DNA of 33,717 nt. Origin: Clostridiales bacterium (lineage in GTDB: Bacteria > Bacillota > Clostridia > Oscillospirales > Acutalibacteraceae). Positions 15,191 through 23,177 of this stretch are shown here, piece after piece. The position numbers and the translations under genes are program-made. The stretch is from contig JAAYIY010000043.1 in NCBI GenBank assembly GCA_012523185.1, positions 1 through 33,717 of the forward strand, written 5' to 3'. A model generated the notes under the pieces. It searched no databases. It was not told the DNA's origin and saw only the letters and a program-made list of their open reading frames with translations. The number at the start of each line of letters is the position of its first letter. Position 1 is the first letter of the stretch.

Positions 15191-15967
15191 ATGGAATTTA
15201 GCGACAACGACAAAAGATTAGCTGTGCTTATAGATTCGGACAATGTGTCCTACTCATATGTTAAGCCGCTGCTTGAGGAGATTGCGCGTTACGGCACGCC
15301 GACAATCAAAAGAATATACGGCGACTGGACGCAGCCCGAATCAGGCGGATGGAAGGGCGTGCTTCTTGAAAACGCCATCACGCCCATTCAGCAATACAGA
15401 TACACCACAGGCAAAAACGCGACAGATTCGACACTCATAATAGACGCCATGGACATTCTTTACGGCGAAAAGGTCGGAGGATTCTGCATTGTTTCGAGCG
15501 ACAGCGACTTCACGCGTCTGGCGACAAGGCTGCGCGAGGCGGGGATGCTCGTGATTGGCATCGGCGAGCAAAAGACACCGGAACCCTTTATAGCGGCGTG
15601 CGACAGGTTTATTTACCTTGAAATCATCGCTCCGAAGCAGGAGCCCGCCAAAAAGCCGGAGATGTTCAGAAACGGTTCGCAGCACGGAAGGGCAAGGCAG
15701 AAGGTGCCGCAGAAGGTGATGGATCTTATTGCAAGCTCCGTCAATGACATTGCCGACGAGGACGGATGGGCCTTTCTCGGCGACGTGGGCAACCTGATTT
15801 TAAAAAAACAGCCGTCGTTTGACAGCAGAAATTACGGCTATTCTAAGCTGACTCCCATGATAAGCTCTTTAGGCCTTTTTGATATCGACAGGAGAGACAC
15901 GTCAAACAGGGGCATTAAACATATTTATGTCAGGGACAAGTCGTTCGTTCAAGGCGAAAAGCAATAA
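15191..15967 (+). CDS. NYN-domain (PIN-like) protein with C-terminal LOTUS/OST-HTH domain
   Basis: The N-terminal NYN domain shows the acidic residues of this nuclease-like fold: LAVLIDSDNVSYSYV (Asp15 and Asp17), ATDSTLIIDAMDILY and VSSDSDFTRLATRLREAG. The C-terminal 80 residues (VPQKVMDLIASSVND, GWAFLGDVGNLILKKQPSFD, YGYSKLTPMISSLGLFDI) match the LOTUS/OST-HTH winged-helix, which binds RNA, notably G-rich or structured RNA, in characterised members. The combination suggests an RNA-targeting nuclease or RNA-binding regulator; activity is inferred. The start at 15191 has GAGG 7 bases upstream; an in-frame ATG at 15161 is less well supported. It lies 41 bases after the BY-kinase and 25 before the PBP gene, so probably in the same transcript. 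Confidence 0.9.
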   Translation: MEFSDNDKRLAVLIDSDNVSYSYVKPLLEEIARYGTPTIKRIYGDWTQPESGGWKGVLLENAITPIQQYRYTTGKNATDSTLIIDAMDILYGEKVGGFCIVSSDSDFTRLATRLREAGMLVIGIGEQKTPEPFIAACDRFIYLEIIAPKQEPAKKPEMFRNGSQHGRARQKVPQKVMDLIASSVNDIADEDGWAFLGDVGNLILKKQPSFDSRNYGYSKLTPMISSLGLFDIDRRDTSNRGIKHIYVRDKSFVQGEKQ

Positions 15968-15992
15968 TCATCATAACACAAGGAGCAAGGCC

Positions 15993-18026
15993 ATGTATAA
16001 AAGAGAATATACCGCGCGTGTCTATTGGGCTGTCGGCATTATCGCGGCGTTCTTCTTTTTGTTTTGCCTTGTCCTTGTAAAGACGCAAGTCATAGATGCC
16101 AAGCTTTATTCTTCGGGCAGCTCTGTTTCATCCGGCAAGGCGGCAATTAAAGCGTCGCGAGGCGAAATACTTGACACAAACGGCAGCCCGCTTGTGACAA
16201 ACAGGCAGGGAAATTCGATAATTTTTGAAAGCGCCCATTTCCCGCCCGCTTCGGAGCAGACAGAGCGCAACAAGATTATTTTCAGCCTGATAAAGCTTTT
16301 TGAGTCGTCGGGGGAAGAATGGATTGACAACATTCCGCTCGTAACAGACAAATCGGGGACGGTGTCTTTTGCAAAGGACAGAGAGTCAGACATTAAGGCG
16401 ATGAAAAGCAGGGACTTTTTAAACCTCAACGACTACGCGACGGCGCAAAACTGCATGGACGCGCTCATTGAGCGCTATTCGCTTCAAAACTATTCTTTGT
16501 CCGACGCGCGCAAGATATCGTCTGTCTGCTTTGAGATGAAGCGTCTTTTGTTCAGCAAAAGCAATCCTTACACATTCGCGGAGGATGTCCCGACTGTGCT
16601 TGTCGCCAAGATAAAGGAGAACAGCAGCTTTTACAGGGGCGTCAATGTAGAAATAGTTTCATACAGAGAATATTCAGACGGAGCAATCGCACCGCACATA
16701 CTCGGTGTGGTGGGTCCGATAAGCGCGGACGAGTACAAGAACCGCAAAAGCAGCGGTTATTACATCACAGACATAATAGGCAAAAACGGTCTTGAAAGCG
16801 CCATGGAGTCATATCTCCGAGGCGTTGACGGCGTTAAGCTTGTTTCACGCTCCGCCGACGGGACGGACAGCACGACAATCATTGAGCCGCCTGTTCAGGG
16901 AGGCACAGTCATTACGACAATGGATATAAACCTCCAAAGGGTCGTGCAGGACGCGATGCGTGACGTCCTTAATTCAATCGAGACGACTGTTTCGCCCGCC
17001 GGTGCCATTGTCGTTCTGAATGTGAACACGGGCGGTGTGCTGGCAAGCGCGGCATATCCGTCTTATAATCTTTCCACATACAAGGAAAACTACACAAAGC
17101 TGTCAGCAGACGAAAATTCGCCGCTTTGGAACAGAGCGCTCCTTAGCACATATGAGCCGGGCTCGACAATAAAGATGTCGGTTGCGCTCGCCGCGCTTGA
17201 GGAGGGAGCGATTACGGAGGACACTGTTATCCGCTGCAACGGGACATACAAATATCTTGACTCAAACTTCAAGTGCGAGCAGTTTCACACCACTTCAAAT
17301 TTGTCGCTGAAAAGGGCTTTAAGCGAGTCCTGCAACATCTTTTTTTACGAGTGCGGAAAACGGCTCGGATATCAAAAGATAAACGAATACAGAACTCTGC
17401 TCGGATTGGGGCAAAAGACGGGTATAGAGCTTAGCGAGGCGACAGGGGTCATGGACAGCCCCGAATACAGGGCGTCCATCGGCGGCAAGTGGTATCCGGG
17501 TTATAACATACAGACTGCCATAGGTCAGGGCAATCTTTTCACCCCGATTCAGCTTGCCAACTATTGCGCCATAATTGCAAACGGCGGCACACGATATAAG
17601 CTTCACTTTGTCAAATCCGTAAAGTCTTATGACTACAAAGAGACATTTCTTGAAAACGAGCCGGAGATTTTAGGCAAATCAGGCATAAGCAAAAAAAGCT
17701 TTGACGCGGTCAGGGAGGGAATGCTTGAGTTCTGCACGACAGGATACGGCTACAAATACTTTAAAGACCTTCCGTACCGCGTCGCCGCGAAGACAGGGAC
17801 AGCCCAGGCTTTCAGGACTGTCAAAGGAAAAACAATGAAGATAAACAACGCGTTTCTTGTGACATACGCGCCTTACGACAATCCCGAAATAGCCATATGC
17901 ATTGTCGGCGAGGGGTGTTCGTCGTCAACGTCTATCATACCGATAGCTGTCGAAATATATAAGCACTACTTTTCTAACAGCGACTCCGTGGGCGAGGCCC
18001 CAAACGAAGGCGCGCTGATAAGCTGA
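15993..18026 (+). CDS. Class B penicillin-binding protein (PBP2/FtsI-like transpeptidase)
   Basis: Membrane-anchored D,D-transpeptidase cross-linking peptidoglycan. A single N-terminal helix (YWAVGIIAAFFFLFCLVLV) anchors it; ASRGEILDTNGSPLVTNR is the typical dimerisation-domain start. The penicillin-binding motifs are all present: STIK with the nucleophile Ser391 and Lys394, SCN at 446-448 and KTG at 600-602. No PASTA domain follows, and GKNGLESAMESYLRG fits the PBP2/MrdA branch as well as FtsI/SpoVD, so the exact role in elongation or division is left open. The start ATG at 15993 has AGGAG upstream; the frame is open further upstream into the NYN gene without a credible start. The MinD-like gene follows after 21 bases. 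Confidence 0.95.
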   Translation: MYKREYTARVYWAVGIIAAFFFLFCLVLVKTQVIDAKLYSSGSSVSSGKAAIKASRGEILDTNGSPLVTNRQGNSIIFESAHFPPASEQTERNKIIFSLIKLFESSGEEWIDNIPLVTDKSGTVSFAKDRESDIKAMKSRDFLNLNDYATAQNCMDALIERYSLQNYSLSDARKISSVCFEMKRLLFSKSNPYTFAEDVPTVLVAKIKENSSFYRGVNVEIVSYREYSDGAIAPHILGVVGPISADEYKNRKSSGYYITDIIGKNGLESAMESYLRGVDGVKLVSRSADGTDSTTIIEPPVQGGTVITTMDINLQRVVQDAMRDVLNSIETTVSPAGAIVVLNVNTGGVLASAAYPSYNLSTYKENYTKLSADENSPLWNRALLSTYEPGSTIKMSVALAALEEGAITEDTVIRCNGTYKYLDSNFKCEQFHTTSNLSLKRALSESCNIFFYECGKRLGYQKINEYRTLLGLGQKTGIELSEATGVMDSPEYRASIGGKWYPGYNIQTAIGQGNLFTPIQLANYCAIIANGGTRYKLHFVKSVKSYDYKETFLENEPEILGKSGISKKSFDAVREGMLEFCTTGYGYKYFKDLPYRVAAKTGTAQAFRTVKGKTMKINNAFLVTYAPYDNPEIAICIVGEGCSSSTSIIPIAVEIYKHYFSNSDSVGEAPNEGALIS

Positions 18027-18047
18027 TTGTAAAGGATGTTTTAAGAG

Positions 18048-18779
18048 ATGGCGAAAAAGTTTGTCGTCGCGTCGGGAAAAGGCGGGGTCGGAAAGTCCTC
18101 CGTCACGGCAGGGCTTTGTTACGCTTTATCGGATATGGGCTGCAAGGTGCTTGCCGTTGACGCCGATGTCGGACTTAGAAGCCTTGATATTATCTTAAAA
18201 ACGGACAGTCATTCAGTTTTTGACTGGGGCGATGTCATACGCGGCAATTGCCTGCCCGAGCAGGCGTTGTCAAGCGCGTCGGGGAACATCTGCGTCCTTG
18301 CGGCGCCGATGCGGTTTTCGCCCGAATACACTGCCGAGACAGTCCGCGCCATGATAGACAAATATGACAAAGGTTTTGACTTCATATTTGCGGACGCGCC
18401 CGCCGGGATATCCGAAGGATTTCGGCTTGCCTGCGCGATGGCGGACGAGGGGCTGATTATTTCCACGCCGGACGGAGTGTGTGTTCGCGGCGCCGAGGCG
18501 GCGGGAGCGTCCGCCGAGGAGGAGGGTATAAAAAGCCTTCGCATGATAATAAACAGATTTAACCGCAAAGGCATAGAGCGTAAGCATCTGCTTAACATAG
18601 ACGACACCATCGACTTTGCCGGAGTGCGTCTTATCGGCGTCGTTCCCGAGGACATTCAAGTTCTTTTTTGCTTTACGGGCGGCAAGCCGCTCCCGAAAAG
18701 AAGCGACGCCCGCAAGGCGTTTGCAAGGATAGCAAAACGTCTGACGGGCGAAAAGTCTCCGCTCTCACCGGCAAAATAA
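18048..18779 (+). CDS. MinD-like ParA/MinD-family ATPase lacking the membrane-targeting helix
   Basis: Deviant Walker A ATPase of the MinD group: KGGVGKSS at residues 11-18, VLAVDADVGLRSLDI, and FIFADAPAGISEGF as the Walker B equivalent of the MinD DCPAGIE. These match cell-division site selection proteins closely. The C-terminal amphipathic helix that attaches MinD to the membrane (typically KGFFxxLF) is missing: the protein ends soon after ARIAKRLTG. No minC or minE lies alongside. It follows the PBP gene by 21 bases with an AAAGGA upstream, so it is probably expressed with it. It could be a MinD variant, or a MinD-like protein positioning another envelope machine. Its 3' end faces the U32 peptidase gene, with only 65 bases between and no clear terminator. 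Confidence 0.85.
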   Translation: MAKKFVVASGKGGVGKSSVTAGLCYALSDMGCKVLAVDADVGLRSLDIILKTDSHSVFDWGDVIRGNCLPEQALSSASGNICVLAAPMRFSPEYTAETVRAMIDKYDKGFDFIFADAPAGISEGFRLACAMADEGLIISTPDGVCVRGAEAAGASAEEEGIKSLRMIINRFNRKGIERKHLLNIDDTIDFAGVRLIGVVPEDIQVLFCFTGGKPLPKRSDARKAFARIAKRLTGEKSPLSPAK

Positions 18780-18844
18780 GCTTTGTATGCCGCTTGTGTG
18801 CCACCGGTATGGGAGATATATGCCGAATGAAAAAACCTGTTAAT

Positions 18845-20878
18845 TTACATAGTTCCGCGATAAAAAAGTCCGCGCGTAAAATTGCCCTTTGGCGGCAAGC
18901 GGCGGCGGTATGAATCCAACACTTCCTCAACATCAGATTTTTTCTCTGTTGTAAAATACAGCAGGAGAAAATCTGTGTTTTTTATATCATCAAGCTTGTC
19001 CGCCATGTATACCGGGCACGAATTAAGCACCTCGGCGCAGCCGTTTTGGCACCGCACCGGAAAAGCAATCCCTTTCCTGTCAGTGATTGAATCGCTTCCC
19101 TTGCAAACGGCGCATTCTTTTCCGTTTGCGGCGGGACAATTTCTTGTGAGCATAAGCGGCACACGCCCATAAGCAAAGACACCGCGCCGCATTGTGCCGC
19201 CAATCCGCGCCGCCTCGGCCGCCGTCAGCTCAACAGACAAAAGCACTTCGGACGCGCCGATACTCTGCGCTTCAAGCACGGCAAGAGAATTGTATATGTT
19301 GCTCCCGAACCAAAAAGAAAAGTCAAGCCCCGCTTTTTTTGCCAGCGCCGCGCCGTCAAGAGTGCCGCATACGGCCGACTTGACACCCGACTCTTTCAGC
19401 TGGGTGAGCTTTTGAAGCACCGCCCCGTCCTCGCCGAAAATACCGCGCGGCAATTCAGGCACGGCGCCGTATTTTTTAAAATCTTCCGTGCAGCTGCTAA
19501 GCGGGAGGATAACCTTGCCAATCCCGTCAAGATTGTCAGGTATGCTGTTAATATCAGGAAAACGGGCGTAAAACACGCATTCTCCCGATTCGTGAGGAGA
19601 TATTTCTGCCCTGTGCGGCTCAAACCTGCAAGGATTCGGCGCGGCAAGCTCTTTTTGAAGCCCCTCAAGAGCTTTTCGACGGAGAGAATTCAGCTCCGAC
19701 AGCGGCATATATAATCCGTTTTCAAGCTTGATTTCCAAGCTGTTTGCAAAAAAGCAGGTGCCGCCGCACTTTGAAAGCTGAGCGGCGACGTCCTTTTTTG
19801 TCAGCTCGCGCAAGACCGACGGCTCGGCGGCTGCTTCGGAAAAGGCGGTGAAGCTGTGTCCGCGCGCCGCGGCGGTCAATTTGGCGGGACGGTCGCCGAC
19901 GCATTCAAACGTCAGAACCGCGGGTATCGATTGAGGCTCTTTTTCATAAAGCTTTGCAAGCCTCGGCAAAACAGCGGCCGCGGCCGCGGCATCTTCGCGG
20001 CGGCGCGTGCCGAACATCCGGCGGCCGCCCTCTTTCAAATAATATCCGTCGGTAAAACCGGAACGCGAAAAAACGCTTTCAAGCGCATATCTCATGTCGC
20101 CGCTCATTCCACCGTCAAGCGCCATGCGGCACGCCGTGACGGCGGCGGCGACATATTCGGGGCGCTTCATGCGTCCCTCTATTTTAAATGAATCAACTCC
20201 GGCTTTCGCAAGCTCTGAAAGATGCTCGATTAAAGACAAATCCTTAAGACTAAGGTCGTGTCCCGTCCCGTTTGCCGCGGCAAACGGCAGCCTGCAAGGC
20301 TGGGCGCAAAGCCCTCTGTTTCCGCTTCGAGAGCCGAGCATTGCGCTCATATAGCATTGCCCCGACACGCTCATGCATAAAGCGCCGTGAACAAAAACCT
20401 CCGTCTCCAGAGGAGCTGATTTTGTTATCGCAAAAAGTTCGCCGCGTGAAAGCTCACGCGGCAGCACGGCGCGGCAAAAGCCCATTTCACGCAAAAGCTC
20501 AAGCCCCGGCAAGGTCTGCACAGACATTTGTGTCGAGGCGTGCATGGAAATGTCGCTGCTTTCGCGAACAAGACCGGAAAGTCCTATATCCTGTAAAATA
20601 AGCGCGTCTGCGCCGATTGCGCAGGCACGCTTTACAGCCTTGACGGCTTGTTCTGTTTCGTTTTCGGATATGAGTGTGTTTAAGGTGATATAAAACTTGA
20701 CGCCCCTCGTCCTGCAATATTCGGCCGCGCGAAAAAGCTCATCATCGTCAAAATTATCGGCGCCCCTGCGCGCGTTCAGCGACTTGCCGCCAAAATAAAC
20801 AGCGTCCGCACCGCAGCGGACAGCGGCTGTAAGCGCGCCGAAGCTGCCGGCGGGCGCAAGAATTTCAGGTTTTTTCAT
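18845..20878 (-). CDS. U32-family peptidase with DUF3656-type C-terminal region
   Basis: Starts with the U32 signature KPEILAPAGSFGALTAAVRCGADAVYFGG, continues with SMHASTQMSVQ and LPRELSRGELF, and includes the conserved Cys-rich FVHGALCMSVSGQCYMSAMLG and RGLCAQPCRLPF, followed by SLKDLSLIEHL and DSFKIEGRMKRPEYV. The remaining 380 residues match the extra C-terminal domain of the longer clostridial U32 proteins. Relatives are annotated as collagenase-like peptidases, and several are now linked to hydroxylation of rRNA or tRNA (RlhA and TrhP), so an RNA-modification role is equally possible. The ATG at 20878 overlaps the zapA stop in TGATG; a GTG one codon upstream (20881) is also possible. 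Translational coupling to zapA is likely. Confidence 0.92.
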   Translation of the reverse strand: MKKPEILAPAGSFGALTAAVRCGADAVYFGGKSLNARRGADNFDDDELFRAAEYCRTRGVKFYITLNTLISENETEQAVKAVKRACAIGADALILQDIGLSGLVRESSDISMHASTQMSVQTLPGLELLREMGFCRAVLPRELSRGELFAITKSAPLETEVFVHGALCMSVSGQCYMSAMLGSRSGNRGLCAQPCRLPFAAANGTGHDLSLKDLSLIEHLSELAKAGVDSFKIEGRMKRPEYVAAAVTACRMALDGGMSGDMRYALESVFSRSGFTDGYYLKEGGRRMFGTRRREDAAAAAAVLPRLAKLYEKEPQSIPAVLTFECVGDRPAKLTAAARGHSFTAFSEAAAEPSVLRELTKKDVAAQLSKCGGTCFFANSLEIKLENGLYMPLSELNSLRRKALEGLQKELAAPNPCRFEPHRAEISPHESGECVFYARFPDINSIPDNLDGIGKVILPLSSCTEDFKKYGAVPELPRGIFGEDGAVLQKLTQLKESGVKSAVCGTLDGAALAKKAGLDFSFWFGSNIYNSLAVLEAQSIGASEVLLSVELTAAEAARIGGTMRRGVFAYGRVPLMLTRNCPAANGKECAVCKGSDSITDRKGIAFPVRCQNGCAEVLNSCPVYMADKLDDIKNTDFLLLYFTTEKKSDVEEVLDSYRRRLPPKGNFTRGLFYRGTM

Positions 20879-21219
20879 CACTTTTTGGCGCGGAGCGACG
20901 CAAGCTCCTTCCCAAGCCTTTCCACTTCACGCTTTGTAATTTCAGAGTCCGTCATCGCTCTCTCGGCGTCCTCAAGATAGTCCTGTATTTGTGAGCGGAG
21001 GTTTTCGGCGCTGGTGTCGGCCTTTTTGAAATCGTCGGCAAAATTAAGGGCGCAAAGGATCGCGGCCTGTGTGACGGACAAGCGGCTGTTCTGGTCGAGC
21101 AACGCCCTCATTTTTAAGTCAAGCTCCTCGCCGAGCGCGACGACGTATTCGGGATCGTCCTCGCTGTTGATGATATATTCCGAACCGCAGATTCTAAGGC
21201 TGATCTTGTTTTTTTTCAT
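20878..21219 (-). CDS. zapA: Cell division protein ZapA
   Basis: A 113-residue protein that binds FtsZ and stabilises protofilament bundles at the division site. The N-terminal beta-rich part (KISLRICGSEYIINSEDDPEYV) and VALGEELDLKMRALLDQNSRLS match the family, as does TQAAILCALNFADDF; the second half is a charged coiled coil (EDAERAMTDSEITKREVERL). The ATG at 21219 is chosen because AAAGGCG is 8 bases upstream; a longer frame from 21246 lacks a site. The stop overlaps the start of the U32 peptidase gene, an arrangement I recognise from other Clostridia. An AT-rich promoter-like stretch lies upstream at about 21268. Confidence 0.9.
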   Translation of the reverse strand: MKKNKISLRICGSEYIINSEDDPEYVVALGEELDLKMRALLDQNSRLSVTQAAILCALNFADDFKKADTSAENLRSQIQDYLEDAERAMTDSEITKREVERLGKELASLRAKK

Positions 21220-21267
21220 ATCGTTCACGCCTTTCATAAGATACAAAAAATGATTACACTTGCATAT

Positions 21268-21295
21268 ATTATATATTACAATATTTGTTCAAAAG
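21268..21295 (-). promoter_or_regulatory. Possible promoter of zapA-U32
   Basis: On the minus strand a perfect TATAAT (plus-strand 21268-21273) lies in a very AT-rich stretch about 50 bases upstream of the zapA start. Candidate -35 sequences TTGAAC and TTGATT are close but not at the ideal 17-base spacing, so the exact promoter is uncertain. Confidence 0.35.
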
Positions 21296-21325
21296 AATCA
21301 ACTCATTAGCGGAAAAAATGCCTTA

Positions 21326-22819
21326 TCAGCCGTGAAAAAGCTTGCTTGTCTGATATTGCGGCTCACAGGTCAGGTTGATTCCGAGCCTTCGGAATGTCTC
21401 CTCGTCCGCCTGCGACAGCATGACTGTCGAGTGAGCCTCACAACCGCGCAGCAGCTTCAGCTGCTTCATTGCGAGCGCTGCGCTTTCATCGTCCGCCGCG
21501 CAAATGGCGAGCGCAATCAACACCTCGTCGGAGTGGAGACGCGGATTGCGGTTGCCGAGATTGCCGGTTTTAAGGCTTTGAATCGGCTCGATGACATAAG
21601 GGTTTATGAGGTGCGCCGCTTTGTCGAAACCGGCAAGAAACTTGACGGCGTTCAGGAGAGCCGCCGACGACGCTCCGAGCAGAGCCGATGTCTTTCCCGT
21701 GACAATATTTCCGTCAGGCAGCTCTATCGCCATCGCGGGCTGCCCTTCTGTTTCGTCGCTTCGAGCGACGGCGGCCGTCACGACAGACCTGTCGTCGGGC
21801 GAAACGCCCGCCTGCTTCATGATAAGCTCCACCTTGTCCACCGCGTCCTGCGTGCCTTTGCCGCTTTTGTAATCGCACAATGACGAAAAATATCTGCGCA
21901 CAATCTCCCTGCGTGACGCCTCACATACAATATCGTCGTCCGTGATGCAGGATCCCGCCATGTTCACGCCCATGTCTGTCGGCGATTTGTATGGTGAGCT
22001 GCCGTAAATCTTATCAAAAATGGCGTTTAAAACAGGAAAGACCTCAACGTCGCGGTTATAGTTGACAGCAGTTTTGCCGTATGCGTCAAGGTGGTACGGG
22101 TCAATCATGTTCACATCGCTTAAATCTGCCGTCGCCGCCTCATAAGCAAGGTTGACAGGATGCTTCAGCGGCAAATTCCACACGGGAAAAGTTTCAAACT
22201 TTGCGTAGCCCGCCTTTACGCCTCTTAGGTTTTCATGATAAAGCTGCGAAAGGCAAGCCGCCATTTTGCCGCTGCCCGGACCGGGAGCGGTGACGACGAC
22301 AAGCGGACGGGTCGCGCTTATATATTCGTTTTTGCCAAAACCGTTTTTGCTGACGATGGTTGAGACGTTAAAAGGATAGCCCTCTATAGTGTAGTGTATA
22401 AAAACCTTTATGCCGAGCCTGAAAAGCAGCTCCTTGAACTTTGCGGCGGCAGGCTGACCGCAAAACTGTGTTATGACAACGCTCCCGACATAAAGACCGA
22501 TGCCCCTGAACGCGTCTGTCAGGCGCAGGACGTCGTTATCGTAGGTTATGCCGAAGTCGCGCCTTTTTTTGCTGTTTTCGATGTCGCAGGCGCTTATGAC
22601 AATGACAATCTCGACTTCCGACGCGATGTTTTTAAGCATCCAGAGCTTGCTGTCGGGCATGAACCCGGGCAGCACTCTTGAAGCGTGGTAATCGTCAAAA
22701 AGCTTGCCGCCGAACTCAAGATAAAGCTTGCCGCCGAAGTCTTTTATGCGGCGGCTTATCTGCTCGGACTGCATTTTTATGTACTTGTCGTTATCAAATC
22801 CCTCTTTTGTCGACGTCAT
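21326..22819 (-). CDS. DUF1846 family protein
   Basis: A 497-residue cytoplasmic protein matching the DUF1846 family along its whole length: GFDNDKYIKMQSEQI at the start, LYLEFGGKLFDDYHASRVLPGF, IVISACDIENSKKRRDFGITYD, KFETFPVWNLPLKHPVNLAYEAATADL, and NYNRDVEVFPVLNAIF. The family is widespread in Firmicutes and has known structures but no established reaction. The stretch VVVTAPGPGSGKMAACLSQL resembles a nucleotide-binding loop. The ATG at 22819 has GGAAGG about 12 bases upstream, slightly far. It is a single-gene unit with a perfect consensus promoter at 22884-22912, which suggests steady, high expression. Confidence 0.93.
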   Translation of the reverse strand: MTSTKEGFDNDKYIKMQSEQISRRIKDFGGKLYLEFGGKLFDDYHASRVLPGFMPDSKLWMLKNIASEVEIVIVISACDIENSKKRRDFGITYDNDVLRLTDAFRGIGLYVGSVVITQFCGQPAAAKFKELLFRLGIKVFIHYTIEGYPFNVSTIVSKNGFGKNEYISATRPLVVVTAPGPGSGKMAACLSQLYHENLRGVKAGYAKFETFPVWNLPLKHPVNLAYEAATADLSDVNMIDPYHLDAYGKTAVNYNRDVEVFPVLNAIFDKIYGSSPYKSPTDMGVNMAGSCITDDDIVCEASRREIVRRYFSSLCDYKSGKGTQDAVDKVELIMKQAGVSPDDRSVVTAAVARSDETEGQPAMAIELPDGNIVTGKTSALLGASSAALLNAVKFLAGFDKAAHLINPYVIEPIQSLKTGNLGNRNPRLHSDEVLIALAICAADDESAALAMKQLKLLRGCEAHSTVMLSQADEETFRRLGINLTCEPQYQTSKLFHG

Positions 22820-22883
22820 CTGACACTATACCTTCCATTCAAGCAATTCTCTTTTTTGCCGCGCCTTGTTACACGTTAACTTA

Positions 22884-22912
22884 ATTATAGTACACAGACC
22901 ATACGGTGTCAA
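22884..22912 (-). promoter_or_regulatory. Perfect consensus sigma-A promoter of the DUF1846 gene
   Basis: Read on the minus strand, TTGACA (plus-strand 22907-22912) and TATAAT (22884-22889) are both exact matches to the consensus and are separated by exactly 17 bases. The DUF1846 start codon lies about 65 bases beyond the -10 element. An A-rich region with direct repeats lies immediately upstream of the -35. Confidence 0.88.
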
Positions 22913-22917
22913 ATAAA

Positions 22918-22959
22918 AAGTTGTTTTATTTTCCGTCGTTTAAGTTGTTTTATATTCGG
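22918..22959. repeat. 18-base direct repeats upstream of the DUF1846 promoter
   Basis: AAGTTGTTTTATTTTCCG at 22918-22935 and AAGTTGTTTTATATTCGG at 22942-22959 match at 16 of 18 positions with a 24-base period. On the minus strand they are A-rich and lie directly upstream of the -35 element, where an UP element or paired regulator sites would be. Confidence 0.6.
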
Positions 22960-23102
22960 CAGCTTTAGCCGATTTGCCGTAAAGGCATCTTAAAGCTCTG
23001 AATATCGGCTCATCGTTTAAAACGGGAAATCGTTTATCAGGCGCGGGCAACCGCGTTGACGGACGCGAACAAAAAGCAACATCGGGCGCGGTCAACAAAA
23101 AC

Positions 23103-23131
23103 TTGACTTATCAAGTCTTATATTGTAAACT
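23103..23131 (+). promoter_or_regulatory. Possible promoter with overlapping palindrome for the acyltransferase gene
   Basis: TTGACT at 23103-23108 and TAAACT at 23126-23131 are 17 bases apart; the -35 is good and the -10 is weak (four of six). The -35 is embedded in the inverted repeat ACTTGA-CTTA-TCAAGT (23101-23116), which could be an operator. The start codon is 47 bases beyond the -10. Confidence 0.4.
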
Positions 23132-23177
23132 TATTTGTGCGGATTTTATAGAAAACTTTTTGTCACGAGGTGATTTG

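Larger units (their letters stand above)
22820..23177. other. Divergent intergenic region with two promoters and direct repeats
   Basis: These 358 bases separate two divergent genes. They hold the minus-strand consensus promoter at 22884-22912, the 18-base direct repeats at 22918-22935 and 22942-22959, an inverted repeat AGCCGAT/ATCGGCT (22967-22973 and 23004-23010), and a plus-strand promoter candidate with an overlapping small palindrome at 23101-23131. No coding frame is supported. Confidence 0.6.

Noticed and set aside
19412-19714. Long plus-strand frames antisense to the U32 peptidase gene
   Set aside because: Basic, low-similarity translations typical of antisense reading of a GC-rich gene; the minus-strand protein is clearly the real one.
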